NCBI GenBank assembly: GCA_963677885.1
Contig: OY782500.1
Location: 186,001-250,000 of the forward strand
DNA length: 64,000 nucleotides
Direction of reading: 5' to 3'
Origin: UBA1351 sp963677885
GTDB taxonomy: Bacteria; Bacillota; Clostridia; Lachnospirales; Vallitaleaceae
Shown: piece after piece, positions 18,988 to 28,488 of the stretch
Layout: each line of letters begins with the position of its first letter
Numbering within the stretch: the first letter of the stretch is position 1
The notes under the pieces: model-generated
Seen by the model: only the letters and a program-made list of their open reading frames with translations
What the model was told of the DNA's origin: nothing
The model's database searches: none
Translations under genes and position numbers: made by a program

Positions 18988-19953
18988 TTATTCAAAAAAA
19001 TCGTCATCATCATCTACTGGTGCAAAAGCATCAAAGGCGTCATCCTTGACGTAATCATCAATAGCATTGTCCAGTTCCTCTGCTGCTTCATCAAGGGCTT
19101 CTGCAGCTCTCTTTACATCTTCGTCAAGACTTTCTTCTACAGGTTCCTCTGACTCTTCAGGTTGAAAATCGAATTCGTCACTTGGAGCATGAGTCTCTGA
19201 ATCCCCCATGTCACTAAGGAAAGGATCCTCTTCAAACTCACTGGCAGCCTCTTCAACTACTTGAGAAAAATCACTGGTCATATCAAGGTCCTCTGCAACT
19301 TCCTCTGCTACTTCCTCTGCTACTTCCTCTACAACTTCCTGGAAAGTCTCTTCAGCAACATCTTGAGACGCTGCTTCATCGATGGTTTCCTCTTCACTTG
19401 CTGCTTCTTCACCGACCTCGTCTTCAGCCTCATGATCGCCGCAACAGCAAGACTCATCGTTGCAAGGTTCCTTATCATCACAGTCTTCATCGTCACAGCA
19501 GCAAGTATCATCACAACAGCAACCACCATCCAAGTCATTGATGTTATCAGTCACTTGTATACCTGATGCAGTAGCATTGTAATTAATATATAAAGTCTTA
19601 GTTTTTTCAGTATCTTCATCTTGGTCAACAGATATACCACTGGCATTGTTGGTTCCTTCAAGGACAACCTCAACATCAGAAGGGATTAATATCTTTACGC
19701 CTGAGCATAAAGCATAAATATCAAGGTATACCTCATCTTCTGTAAACTCAACATCGCTTAAGTCAATCATAACTCCTGAGAACATGGCAGCAATTGCCTC
19801 ACCATCGAATTCGTCGTACTCATATCGCTGACCTTTGAAAATGGAAACCTTATGATACATGGACTTGATCGTATCATATTTCTTGTATATCCAAGCTCCT
19901 GTTCCAACAAGTGCACTTAATGCTACAAATTTACCAAGTTTATTCTTAGCCAT
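18988..19953 (-). CDS. LiaF-like domain protein with cysteine cluster and acidic tail
   Basis: A 321-residue protein. It has a short N-terminal hydrophobic stretch (about 8-22). Residues about 45-145 form a beta-rich domain that resembles the C-terminal LiaF/YvqF domain (repeated strand-turn units, FSGVMIDLSDVEF and CSGVKILIPSDVEV). From about 150 to 185 there are eleven cysteines in runs such as GGCCCDDT and SCCCGDHEA, interleaved with Asp/Glu. The last 130 residues are strongly acidic with a VAEE repeat. The cluster suggests metal binding, but no known family with this order comes to mind. The upstream gene ends about 190 bp away. Confidence 0.6.
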   Translation of the reverse strand: MAKNKLGKFVALSALVGTGAWIYKKYDTIKSMYHKVSIFKGQRYEYDEFDGEAIAAMFSGVMIDLSDVEFTEDEVYLDIYALCSGVKILIPSDVEVVLEGTNNASGISVDQDEDTEKTKTLYINYNATASGIQVTDNINDLDGGCCCDDTCCCDDEDCDDKEPCNDESCCCGDHEAEDEVGEEAASEEETIDEAASQDVAEETFQEVVEEVAEEVAEEVAEDLDMTSDFSQVVEEAASEFEEDPFLSDMGDSETHAPSDEFDFQPEESEEPVEESLDEDVKRAAEALDEAAEELDNAIDDYVKDDAFDAFAPVDDDDDFFE

Positions 19954-20141
19954 TATTCATCACCTCGTCCAATCTCTATCTACATTACGGACAAAAAAAC
20001 AACGATTGTCCCTTTCCTTTATCAATATTCATTATATCATAAAAACTAGGCGAAAATATTATATTTTTATTAAGGTTATGCCGGTTTTTTTAACAAAACG
20101 TTCATTTTTTTGACACTCTCCCGACCTCATAAACAAGGTCT

Positions 20142-21068
20142 TTAGAATCCGTATTGTTCCATAAATTCATGGACAGTTTCAATGTAGTCATGGGTGTGAT
20201 CCACATATGAAGAGGCGTGACCTGACCCTGGAAAAACCTTAATCATCTTTTTATCTTCTTTAGCATTGTAGAGATCATTCACCATATCTGTCGGTACATA
20301 ATGATCATCTCCGCCATGCATGAAAAGAATAGGTATCTGAAGATTTTTGACAGATTTCAAAGGACTCTCTTTCTTGAAATCAAAACCATACATTTTCATT
20401 GTCATCTTGTTGGCTATATAAAGAAATGGAAATGCCGGCAATCGGTGTTCTTCTTTCAAGCGAACCTTTAACTCATCAAAAGCAGTGGAAAATCCACAGT
20501 CTTCTACGACAAAATCCACCTCAGGAGCGACCCCCGCTACCATTAATGCCGTAGATGCTCCCATAGATTCACCATGAAGTCCAATGGTGATGTCTTTACC
20601 GTCAAGTTCTATCGCATACTCCACCATTCTTTTGCCATCCATTTTTTCAAAGACGCCTAAAGAAGTAAAGTCACCACCACTTAGTCCATGATTTCTATGA
20701 TCATAAACCAGAACGTTATAACCTCGATTATAGAATATCCGTCCATATTTTATGGATGACCATATACTGGCAGTAATACCATGAATAATGATGGCTGTTT
20801 TTTTTGCCTGGTTAGGAAAATAAAAGCCGTGGAGCTGGTATCCAAAGTAAGAATCAATATTGAATTCTTCTTTTTTTATACGATGGAACCATTCCTCATC
20901 CAGTCTGCCTTCTTTTATTTCATTATGATAATGGTCATGATAATCTATTGTTGTGGGATGGATAACAGTTTCTGCCAGTTTATAACAGGCAGCCATGACT
21001 CCTGCAGTTGCCGCAATAGCGCTGACCCCCACTGATGAATAGGCAATTATTTTATCTCTTTTATTCAC
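20142..21068 (-). CDS. Alpha/beta hydrolase, membrane-anchored
   Basis: A 308-residue protein with an N-terminal hydrophobic anchor (about 8-30) and an alpha/beta hydrolase fold. The oxyanion region is IIHGITASIWSS. The nucleophile Ser is in GLHGESMGAS. Asp is in MHGGDDHYVP and His in GSGHASSYVDH. It resembles the BEM46/YqkD group with unknown substrate. Its ATG overlaps the end of the upstream gene by 8 bp, so the two are translationally coupled. Confidence 0.8.
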   Translation of the reverse strand: MNKRDKIIAYSSVGVSAIAATAGVMAACYKLAETVIHPTTIDYHDHYHNEIKEGRLDEEWFHRIKKEEFNIDSYFGYQLHGFYFPNQAKKTAIIIHGITASIWSSIKYGRIFYNRGYNVLVYDHRNHGLSGGDFTSLGVFEKMDGKRMVEYAIELDGKDITIGLHGESMGASTALMVAGVAPEVDFVVEDCGFSTAFDELKVRLKEEHRLPAFPFLYIANKMTMKMYGFDFKKESPLKSVKNLQIPILFMHGGDDHYVPTDMVNDLYNAKEDKKMIKVFPGSGHASSYVDHTHDYIETVHEFMEQYGF

Positions 21069-22545
21069 TCTCTAACTCCTGTCTCCCATTAATAGCCAGC
21101 CTAACGGCTTCATAGCCACCATTATATATACCGATGGAATGGGCTTTTTTGATATTATGACACATTTCTATACAAATGTCATTATCTTGAACCATAAGAT
21201 CAATCATCTGCTTGGCAAGTCCCAGATTTTCACATTCCAACGTCCCATCACCTATTTCAGAAGCCCGTAGTGCTCCATATGCTTCGTGACCGCCTACTCT
21301 TTTTATTAAGAGCTTAGGAATTGGATAAAAGCTTAATTCACTCGGTTTTGTAACCAAAACATCAGAAGCGCGCATGAGTAAATTTGTGGAATATACAGCT
21401 TGAAATATATTGTCGTGATAAAAAACATGGATGCCTTGAAGATCACCATCAATCCCTGATTCTGCAAACCTGGCCGTTTCATCCCAGTCATTAAAATGAA
21501 GCTTTGCGCGACTAAGTTTTGGAATAGATGCTTTCATCTCTTCCCATACTTTGGAATGATCACCGATATTAATCAAGAGCACAGCTTTTTTAGCTTCAAT
21601 CAATGGCAAGAGGTGATTAATGATGCCCGCAATCATGTCTTTTTGAGCTCCTGCTCCACCGACTGTCAATAAGAACCTTAAAGGTTGGTCTTTTTTCCGT
21701 CGGTCTATCCTTCTTTGACAATCCTCGTCAATATGTTCAACCAGTTCATGATCCACATAGTGTCCTACATAAGCAATATCCTTCTTATCCATGGGCTTAC
21801 ATATGTTCTTTCTGTTCATTCCCTTTAAAGTACGGTATCCAAAATACGAACTAGGTGTCTGCACCGTATGTATAGCCCCCTCAGACAAATGCAGGGCCAT
21901 TGGCCAGTTATCCGGTATAACATTAACAACATTGGTCATCCCACCGTGTAAGGCGGCCTGTGAAGGCCATACGTGGGTCGCAACATAGGGAAGGGACTTG
22001 GGAATAGCCTTATACAAGGGAGCCATTAACCGAGTCATTTCCTGGTCCGTCATATTATAGGCGAGTTTTTTAAATCCTTCAGAATTTAAAGGTTCCCAAT
22101 AGAAGCGGTTAAATATGGCATACTTATCCGAGAGTCTGGATCCTAGCGAGTATAAACCATTCAGATGATTAATGATTCTTCCACCAGTGGTTTCCCTAAA
22201 AGAATTTAAATCCATCCAATAGGGTGTATAGCCAAGATGGTTGGCGCAGGAAGCAATGGCCATGGATATTCTATAGTGGCCATAACCCATTCTAATATTT
22301 CCTACAATTAGACTTTTGGGATCAAATTCAATACTTTTTTCCAAGTCACTTTGATGGGCTTCCTGAATGAACAATTCTTTGATACCTAAATAATCAAACA
22401 GACTTTCGTTCTTCATAACTCCATAGCTAAAATCAAGGTTTGAACCATCACCAAACCGCTTCATAAGCCTGGTCTTGTTTCTAACAGCTTTTTTCATATC
22501 CCTTTTACCTAGCTCATTACCAAAAATAAAATTTCCTTCTGACAT
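21061..22545 (-). CDS. Uncharacterised protein, possible GT-B glycosyltransferase-like fold
   Basis: A 494-residue soluble protein. RMGYGHYRISMAIA near residue 95 resembles the glycine-rich N-terminal loop of MurG/MGDG-synthase-like enzymes. A second half begins near LRFLLTVGGAGAQKDMI and has a later segment VLVTKPSELSFYPIPKLLIKR, where such enzymes bind the nucleotide sugar. I cannot assign it to a named family. Coupling to an alpha/beta hydrolase fits lipid or envelope metabolism, but this is inference. The start has AGGAGG 5-6 nt upstream. Confidence 0.5.
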   Translation of the reverse strand: MSEGNFIFGNELGKRDMKKAVRNKTRLMKRFGDGSNLDFSYGVMKNESLFDYLGIKELFIQEAHQSDLEKSIEFDPKSLIVGNIRMGYGHYRISMAIASCANHLGYTPYWMDLNSFRETTGGRIINHLNGLYSLGSRLSDKYAIFNRFYWEPLNSEGFKKLAYNMTDQEMTRLMAPLYKAIPKSLPYVATHVWPSQAALHGGMTNVVNVIPDNWPMALHLSEGAIHTVQTPSSYFGYRTLKGMNRKNICKPMDKKDIAYVGHYVDHELVEHIDEDCQRRIDRRKKDQPLRFLLTVGGAGAQKDMIAGIINHLLPLIEAKKAVLLINIGDHSKVWEEMKASIPKLSRAKLHFNDWDETARFAESGIDGDLQGIHVFYHDNIFQAVYSTNLLMRASDVLVTKPSELSFYPIPKLLIKRVGGHEAYGALRASEIGDGTLECENLGLAKQMIDLMVQDNDICIEMCHNIKKAHSIGIYNGGYEAVRLAINGRQELESE

Positions 22546-22718
22546 ACGATCCTCCTATAATTCATAGTCGACTAGCCAACACAGGCTTGCGACCGGACTA
22601 TTATGATAGTCAATATGAGTAGCTCAAGGGCCAACTCCTATATAATATTGGGATTCTATCATGTGAAAGAAGAATAATTTTATAAAAATTTCTTATTTCT
22701 TAAAATATTTTACCTTAA

Positions 22719-22751
22719 AAATAAGGCCTTATAAAATTCTAGGCCTTATTT
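22719..22751 (-). terminator. Terminator after the DHH phosphoesterase gene
   Basis: On the minus strand AAATAAGGCCT and AGGCCTTATTT form an 11-bp stem followed by T-rich sequence, about 18 bp past the stop. Confidence 0.75.
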
Positions 22752-22768
22752 ACAAAATACTATACAAT

Positions 22769-23686
22769 TTAATCTTGCAGCTTCTCGATAAGCTCTTCAA
22801 GTACTTGATCAGCAACTTCATGATTGACCTGACAAGTACCAGCATTCATATGTCCTCCGCCACCATACGACAACATAATTTCACCGATATTGACTTTACT
22901 TGATTTATTAATAATTGACTTGCCGACAGTGAACACCGTATTCTGCTGTCTAAAGCCCCAGATTTCTTGAATGGAAATATTGGTTTCTGGAAATAATGCA
23001 TATTTCACAAATCGATTGCCAGGATAAATAGTTTCTTCATCCTTAAGTTTTACAATTAAAACATTTCCGTGAACTGTGGCATTATCGCGGATTTGCTGAT
23101 AAAACTTGTCCTTGTAGCTAAAGAAAAGTTCTACCCTTTCTTTGACATCTGCAAGTTCAAGAATTTCTTCGATACTATGATCTTTACAGTAGTCAATTAA
23201 ATCCATCATCAGATTATAATTGGAGATGCGGAAGTTTCTAAAGCGCCCCAGTCCGGTCCTTGCATCCATGAGAAAACTGAGTAGCACCCAGTCCTTAGGA
23301 TTCAGAATTTCATCTTCTGTAAACCAGGCTGCATCTGCCTTATCAACAGCTTCCATCATTTCATCACTGATCTGAGGGAAACGACCTTTTCCGCCATAAT
23401 AGTCATAAACAACTCTAGCTGCTGAAGGAGCATCAGGATCAATAATGTGATTATCATGTTTACCGGTACGAATAGTTTCGCTCAAATGATGATCAAAAGC
23501 CAGTCCAATACCTTCTACATAAGGTAGATTCGTTGATATATCTTGGCTGGTGACTTCAATTTTACCATCCTGCATATCCTTTGGATGAACGAATTTTATA
23601 TCATCAATCAATTCCATATCTTTTAGTAAGACAGCACATACAAGGCCATCAAAGTCACTTCTTGTTATTAAGCGTTTTTTATCCAT
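22769..23686 (-). CDS. DHH-family phosphoesterase
   Basis: A 305-residue cytoplasmic protein. The metal-binding motifs are ITRSDFDGLVCAVLL near the N-terminus, the FDHH motif (about residue 64), and MEAVDKADAA. A C-terminal DHHA1-like end carries GGGGHMNAG. Family members include exopolyphosphatases, oligoribonucleases and cyclic dinucleotide phosphodiesterases. This branch lacks the extra domains of GdpP, and the substrate cannot be told from sequence. It has its own upstream gap and terminator. Confidence 0.8.
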   Translation of the reverse strand: MDKKRLITRSDFDGLVCAVLLKDMELIDDIKFVHPKDMQDGKIEVTSQDISTNLPYVEGIGLAFDHHLSETIRTGKHDNHIIDPDAPSAARVVYDYYGGKGRFPQISDEMMEAVDKADAAWFTEDEILNPKDWVLLSFLMDARTGLGRFRNFRISNYNLMMDLIDYCKDHSIEEILELADVKERVELFFSYKDKFYQQIRDNATVHGNVLIVKLKDEETIYPGNRFVKYALFPETNISIQEIWGFRQQNTVFTVGKSIINKSSKVNIGEIMLSYGGGGHMNAGTCQVNHEVADQVLEELIEKLQD

Positions 23687-23821
23687 ATAACTCTCCTTCT
23701 ATGGCGCATATTCCGTGTATAGTTCTACTAAAATTCTATCATAAGGAGAATAAGCTTGCTATAGGACTTTCAATAATTCAAAAAGTATTCATAAAAAGAA
23801 CATATAAAGGACAAATGAATC

Positions 23822-24178
23822 CTATTTTTGAAGCTTATCTTCATACTCAGTTTCTTTAAAACCAACAAGAATCTGGTTTTCAGAAACATAAAGGGGACGT
23901 TTGATTAACATACCTTCCTGGGCTAACATCTGAGCAGCTTCCTCGACACTTAAAGTCCCTAAAAGCTCTTTAAGATTTCTTTCTTTATAAATCTTTCCAG
24001 AAGTATTAAAAAACTTCTTTACTTCCAGTCCAGATTCCTTCATGATTTTGACAAGTTCTTCTTCACTGGGTGTTTCTTTTGTAATATCTTTCACCTCAAG
24101 ATCTATTTGGTGGCTATCCACCCATTTAAGAGCCTTTCGGCAAGTAGAGCACTTAGGATATTGATATATAGTCGCCAT
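23822..24178 (-). CDS. ArsC/Spx-family thioredoxin-fold protein
   Basis: A 118-residue protein with the CSTCRKA redox motif at residues 10-16, and RPLYVSENQILVGF near the C-terminus in place of the Spx/ArsC RP-loop. It resembles the YffB/Spx/MgsR group rather than proven arsenate reductases, and no arsenic genes are near. It follows a BFD-like [2Fe-2S] gene with a 1-bp overlap (ATGA-like junction), so both are probably made together under iron control. Confidence 0.75.
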   Translation of the reverse strand: MATIYQYPKCSTCRKALKWVDSHQIDLEVKDITKETPSEEELVKIMKESGLEVKKFFNTSGKIYKERNLKELLGTLSVEEAAQMLAQEGMLIKRPLYVSENQILVGFKETEYEDKLQK

Positions 24179-24396
24179 TAGAATAATCCCTCCTCATGCT
24201 CTCTCAGCAAGTTTTCAATTCTCGGTGTACACCGTCTTCCCTTGCAGGGTCCAGAACCTGCACCAGTTTGGTATCTGACTGCCTGGAGCGTCGTTGCACC
24301 TTCCTTTATAACTTTCTTCATTGTTGCTTTATTAATAGATTTGCAAATACAAATCTTGGTATATTTATCTTTTACTAATTGTTCTATATCGGACAT
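24178..24396 (-). CDS. BFD-like [2Fe-2S]-binding protein
   Basis: A 72-residue protein with four cysteines in the bacterioferritin-associated ferredoxin pattern: ICICKS near residue 16 and GPCKGRRC near 50. The helical segment ATTLQAVRYQTGAGSG is typical of BFD domains. Such proteins pass electrons to iron stores or accompany oxidoreductases. A promoter and a Fur-box match lie upstream. It overlaps the Spx-like gene by one base. Confidence 0.8.
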   Translation of the reverse strand: MSDIEQLVKDKYTKICICKSINKATMKKVIKEGATTLQAVRYQTGAGSGPCKGRRCTPRIENLLREHEEGLF

Positions 24397-24424
24397 ACTA
24401 ACACCTCGCTTTTTTTATATACAA

Positions 24425-24453
24425 AGTATAGCAAAGAAAAGACCATCTGCCAA
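24425..24453 (-). promoter_or_regulatory. Promoter of the BFD/Spx-like pair
   Basis: On the minus strand TTGGCA (24453-24448), 17 bp and TATACT (24430-24425), about 30 bp upstream of the start codon. Confidence 0.6.
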
Positions 24454-24456
24454 GTA

Positions 24457-24475
24457 GATAATAATAATTATTATT
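24457..24475. promoter_or_regulatory. Fur-box match upstream of the BFD gene
   Basis: The plus strand reads GATAATAATAATTATTATT, matching the classical 19-bp Fur consensus (GATAATGATAATCATTATC) at 16 of 19 positions by eye. It lies directly upstream of the -35 box. A-T richness makes this weaker than the box at 25301. Confidence 0.5.
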
Positions 24476-24520
24476 TAGAAATTATTACACCTATAAAAGC
24501 GTCGTAAATAAAGGCAACTC

Positions 24521-25276
24521 TTATACTTGAGCTGCCATTTCTTCCCTTTTCAAATCTTCATAAAACTCAGGCTTTTTATCCAGGATAATTGAGGACTCCT
24601 CTACGCCATTATCTTCCAGGTACCTATAAACATCAATAATAAATTCATCCGATCCAATGATATAATAGTAGCCCTGTCCCTTAAGGTATGAGGTTCTTGC
24701 TTCCAGTCCCTTATAAAAATCTTCCCTATTCTTAACAAATGTATAGGCAAAACCCTTATTCCTGGTCTTGGTATCTATCCATTCATCTTCAAAAAGGTTC
24801 GGCAAGGATGAATCAATATTTATCACATAGACATCTTCTATTCCTTGTGCATTCCGGTTTATTTCATAAACCATTGGTCTGGCTGTTGCCTGTCCTACGC
24901 CTTGGGTAATGATTGTGATCCCTTGTCCATCTCTCTTTAACGTTAAGCGACTGCCAATTTTAAAGAGAAAATATCGATCACCTGGTTTGGAGTCCTTCAT
25001 AACCTTTTTAAAATCACTACAGTTTTCCTTGATACGTGTGGTTATCTTAACCCTATTCTCATCAGGCATGGACATAATAGTAAAATGTCTGACATTTACC
25101 TTCTGCCACCATCCCATTTCATCGTCAAACCTATCCAGGGCGAGATGTGTATGAGCTCCTTCTGACCAGGTGACTCCTTCAGGCATGGAATACTCAAAAG
25201 TATAGACCTGGTCTTTCTCTTTTTTTATACTTAACAATTCTATAGGATAAACGGTATAAGCCTTACTAAACTTCAA
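24521..25276 (-). CDS. FNR-like FAD-dependent oxidoreductase, iron-regulated
   Basis: A 251-residue reductase. A beta-barrel FAD domain carries RHFTIMSMP (about residue 66), the flavin-binding RxYS-type motif. A nucleotide-binding half starts at GITIITQGVGQATARPMVYE (about 120). No ferredoxin domain is fused. Its neighbour is a BFD-like [2Fe-2S] gene, a natural electron partner. Its promoter overlaps a strong Fur-box match, suggesting induction on iron starvation. A role in ferric-siderophore or iron-store reduction is inferred. Confidence 0.75.
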   Translation of the reverse strand: MKFSKAYTVYPIELLSIKKEKDQVYTFEYSMPEGVTWSEGAHTHLALDRFDDEMGWWQKVNVRHFTIMSMPDENRVKITTRIKENCSDFKKVMKDSKPGDRYFLFKIGSRLTLKRDGQGITIITQGVGQATARPMVYEINRNAQGIEDVYVINIDSSLPNLFEDEWIDTKTRNKGFAYTFVKNREDFYKGLEARTSYLKGQGYYYIIGSDEFIIDVYRYLEDNGVEESSIILDKKPEFYEDLKREEMAAQV

Positions 25277-25300
25277 TAAAAACAGCTCCTTTCACTAACT

Positions 25301-25345
25301 GATAATCGTTCTCATTATCATAGCATAGGAGCTGAAATATGTCCA
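25301..25345 (-). promoter_or_regulatory. Fur box overlapping the oxidoreductase promoter
   Basis: On the minus strand TGGACA (25345-25340), 17 bp and TATGAT (25322-25317) form the promoter. The plus-strand 19-mer GATAATCGTTCTCATTATC (25301-25319) matches the Fur consensus at 15 of 19 positions. It covers part of the -10 and the start point, the classic arrangement for repression. Confidence 0.65.
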
Positions 25346-25385
25346 GTTGTTATTTTTCAGTTACTTGTCAGTAAATCACTTCCAC

Positions 25386-26672
25386 TTAAGCTCCGGCTTG
25401 ATAAGTACGTCCCAAAGCTTTACCTGCAACCACTACTTTGATAGACGCACACAAGATCTTTATGGCCATTTCCAATTCTTCAATAGGCGGAAAAGTCGGT
25501 GCAATTCGAATATTACTGTCATTGGGGTCTATCTTATATGGATAGGTTGCTCCTGCTCCGGTTAAAGTCACACCGGTAGCCAAACACATGTTAACGACTT
25601 CTTTGGCACATCCTTTAGGAAGGTCAAGGCTGATGAAGTATCCACCCTTAGGTTTAGTCCAGGTCGCTATACCATATTGGCCCAATTCTTCTTCCAACAT
25701 TTTGTCAACCAGCACAAACTTAGGTGCGATGATTTCAGCATGTTTATCCATATGAGACTTAATGGCCTGAGCAGAAGGAAGAAACCTTGCATGCATCAAC
25801 TGGTTAACCTTATTATGTCCAATGGTCTGAAAACCCATCTGTTCTCTAAAGCGATCTGCATTACGTTTACTAGATGCCAACATACCAACACCAGCTCCTG
25901 GAAATGTAATCTTACTTGTTGATGTAAACATAATGATTCTATCTTCTAAACCATACTTTTTGGATTCAGCAAATATATCCATTAGCTGTTCTCCACTTTC
26001 ATAGAGATCATGGACTAAATAAGCATTGTCCCACATAATGGTAAAATCCTTGGCAGCAGTTTCCAGCCTTGCCAATCGCTGTACAACCTCATCTGAATAA
26101 GTGATACCTGTTGGATTGGAATACTTGGGAACACACCATATCCCTTTAATAAGCGGGTCTTTAGAAACTAGAGCTTCCACTTGATCCATATCTGGTCCAT
26201 TATCATCCATTTCGATATTTATCATTTCAATGCCAAGTGCCTGACAAATTGAGAAATGACGGTCATACCCCGGAACCGGACATAGAAACTTCACTTTATC
26301 TTCCTTATTCCATGGTCGCTCACTGTCAGCCATTCCAAACATCATTCCACGGACTAAAGTATCATACATAAGATTCAAACTGGAATTACCTCCAATAATC
26401 ATCTCATCTTTTTCGACCCCTAGAACCTCGGCAAAAACAGTTTTCAATTCATCAATTCCATCCAGAATACCATAATTCCGATAATCAGATTTTATGGCAA
26501 AATCAATAGACCCATCTATCAGCCCATCTGAAAGGTCTATTTGTTCTTTGCAAGGTTTACCCCTTGCCATATTCAATTCCAGCTTCATCGCCTGGTACTT
26601 TTCCATCTCTTGAGATACTACTTCGTACAGGTCTTTAACTGCGTCCTGGCTCATGCCTTTAAAAAATTCCAT
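25386..26672 (-). CDS. Class I/II PLP-dependent aminotransferase (Asp aminotransferase-like)
   Basis: A 428-residue fold-type I aminotransferase. The PLP lysine is in FTSTSKITFPGAGVG (about residue 250). LELNMARGKPCKEQIDLSDG near the N-terminus and CVPKYSNPTGITYS in the middle mark the atypical aspartate aminotransferase subgroup rather than AspC. The start at MEFFKGM has AGGAGGT 4 nt upstream; an in-frame ATG eight codons earlier overlaps that site. Substrate preference is inferred by family only. Confidence 0.82.
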   Translation of the reverse strand: MEFFKGMSQDAVKDLYEVVSQEMEKYQAMKLELNMARGKPCKEQIDLSDGLIDGSIDFAIKSDYRNYGILDGIDELKTVFAEVLGVEKDEMIIGGNSSLNLMYDTLVRGMMFGMADSERPWNKEDKVKFLCPVPGYDRHFSICQALGIEMINIEMDDNGPDMDQVEALVSKDPLIKGIWCVPKYSNPTGITYSDEVVQRLARLETAAKDFTIMWDNAYLVHDLYESGEQLMDIFAESKKYGLEDRIIMFTSTSKITFPGAGVGMLASSKRNADRFREQMGFQTIGHNKVNQLMHARFLPSAQAIKSHMDKHAEIIAPKFVLVDKMLEEELGQYGIATWTKPKGGYFISLDLPKGCAKEVVNMCLATGVTLTGAGATYPYKIDPNDSNIRIAPTFPPIEELEMAIKILCASIKVVVAGKALGRTYQAGA

Positions 26673-26849
26673 GACTACCTCCTTGGAACCTGTCATCTTC
26701 CTATATAATACACAGGTTTTGCAAGATAATCAACCAAAAATTTCATTTTCGAAAATATTTTCATCATTTCGATGAACAATAGTACAATATTTGAAAGATT
26801 TTTGGATAATAATTTCTTTTTGCCTTTTTTTATGGTTAAGAACACATGA

Positions 26850-28463
26850 TTAAGCCCCTGACTTAACTTTTGCAATGAAAATTTCAACTAAATCCGGGTC
26901 AAACTGAGTACCTGCATATTTTCTAAGTTCGTCAAAGGCTTCCCTTTTTGACAGATGGCCTTGACGATATGGTCTTTCAGAAGTCATGGCATCAAAGCTG
27001 TCTGCAATGGTCACAATCCTGGCCAAAATTGGTATTTCATTCCCTTTAAGCCCATAAGGATATCCATTGCCGTCATAACGTTCATGATGATGAAGGATAA
27101 CCTGTTTAGCCATCTTCATACCAGGAAGTTCTTCAACAATATCATAGCCGACCTGTGGATGGGTCTTAATTAAATCGAACTCATCATTAGTCAAACGACC
27201 GGGTTTATTAAGTACTTCTTCCTTGATGCTAATCTTACCTATATCATGCAGGGTAGCACCAAATCGAAGTTCCCTGATCTGACCACTTGTCAGTTCAGCT
27301 TCCTCAGCAAGCATCAGGGCGTAGTCCCTGACTCTGACACTGTGATTGCCGGTATAGGAATCTTTAGCATCGATAGCCTTTGCCATAAGTACAATCGTAG
27401 TATAGTAATTGCTTTCCAACTCCATATTTAGGGACATGATTTCCTCTTCACGTATTTCAACTTTTTGGCTCATGGTTTTAACACGTTCATATAGGTTGTC
27501 AAACTCTTCATACTTGAAGTTTTTCTCTTCCAGTTCATATTCACCTGCTGAAATCCGGTTGGTAGCCTCATCTAAGGAAAGGATATACCTATTGACTTCT
27601 CTCAGTTTCCTTCCTAAGAGCAAACCAAATATTGGTATAACCAAAAGAAAGAGAAGAACATTGGACAATATCGCCTGCAAAGTACCATTTGCCAGATAAT
27701 TGCTGTTATGATAATAAATAAGATACCAATCTGCTTCGTCAACATATTCATAATGCATGACCGACCGTAATCCATGATATACGACAGTTGCATTATTCTC
27801 TATGTTACCAGATCGGATTTCATTGATAAAAGGATCCTTTGCTCTTTCCTCTACCAAACCGTAATCTGTATGACCAATATAATATCCTTTTTCATCAACA
27901 AGGCCGATTTCTCCTTCACTCAAGTTTATTTTTTCTATAAGATCCTGAAACCTGGACAAATCCAAATATCCAATTAAATATCCGTCTTTTACACGTTTGG
28001 ACAAGTAAATGGTCGCCTCTCCCAAATACGAATCCAGAATCACTTTTCCTAGAACCTCATCCTCATTGGAATACCTTATATCCTGAAAAGCATCATTCTG
28101 ACTCATATCCAAACCAATCAAGTCCTCCGTGTATGGAAAACTGTCAATAACTTTACCCTTATCATCTATAACATTGACATGCTCCAGATATGAAAAATGA
28201 TTAAATATCTGACCAATGTTCTGACTATCCATACCTTCATCAATGAGTTCTTGGATTGCTGTCAATTCTGAAACAGGATGTTCCACATAATGAAGGGTCT
28301 CAATATGCATGACTTGCAAGGTGTCCCTTGCTTTTTCTATAATTGATTCTTTAACATTTCTTTGTGAAATCAATATAATGGTCAGCACAACAAAAAACAT
28401 AGTTATTAAAGTAAATATTAAAATGTTGGATAATAAGTCTCTTGACAGCTTTTTCTTTTTCAT
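26850..28463 (-). CDS. HD-GYP phosphodiesterase with extracellular sensor
   Basis: A 537-residue membrane protein. TM1 (about 12-34) is followed by a Cache-like periplasmic/extracellular sensor (about 35-265), TM2 (about 270-290) and a HAMP-like linker. A C-terminal HD-GYP domain follows, with ATLHDIGKISI, LHHHERYDGNGYPYGL and ADSFDAMTSERPY all intact. HD-GYP enzymes hydrolyse cyclic di-GMP or cGAMP. The ATG start (28463) is preferred; the frame also has TTG one codon before. GGAG is 8 nt upstream. It directly follows the LivK-type lipoprotein gene (25 bp), likely as one operon. Confidence 0.9.
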   Translation of the reverse strand: MKKKKLSRDLLSNILIFTLITMFFVVLTIILISQRNVKESIIEKARDTLQVMHIETLHYVEHPVSELTAIQELIDEGMDSQNIGQIFNHFSYLEHVNVIDDKGKVIDSFPYTEDLIGLDMSQNDAFQDIRYSNEDEVLGKVILDSYLGEATIYLSKRVKDGYLIGYLDLSRFQDLIEKINLSEGEIGLVDEKGYYIGHTDYGLVEERAKDPFINEIRSGNIENNATVVYHGLRSVMHYEYVDEADWYLIYYHNSNYLANGTLQAILSNVLLFLLVIPIFGLLLGRKLREVNRYILSLDEATNRISAGEYELEEKNFKYEEFDNLYERVKTMSQKVEIREEEIMSLNMELESNYYTTIVLMAKAIDAKDSYTGNHSVRVRDYALMLAEEAELTSGQIRELRFGATLHDIGKISIKEEVLNKPGRLTNDEFDLIKTHPQVGYDIVEELPGMKMAKQVILHHHERYDGNGYPYGLKGNEIPILARIVTIADSFDAMTSERPYRQGHLSKREAFDELRKYAGTQFDPDLVEIFIAKVKSGA

Positions 28464-28488
28464 CAATTAGTCTCCACTCATATAACTT

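Noticed and set aside
20123..20140. Terminator after the alpha/beta hydrolase gene
   Set aside because: Only a 5-bp GACCT/AGGTC stem with no T tract directly after it.
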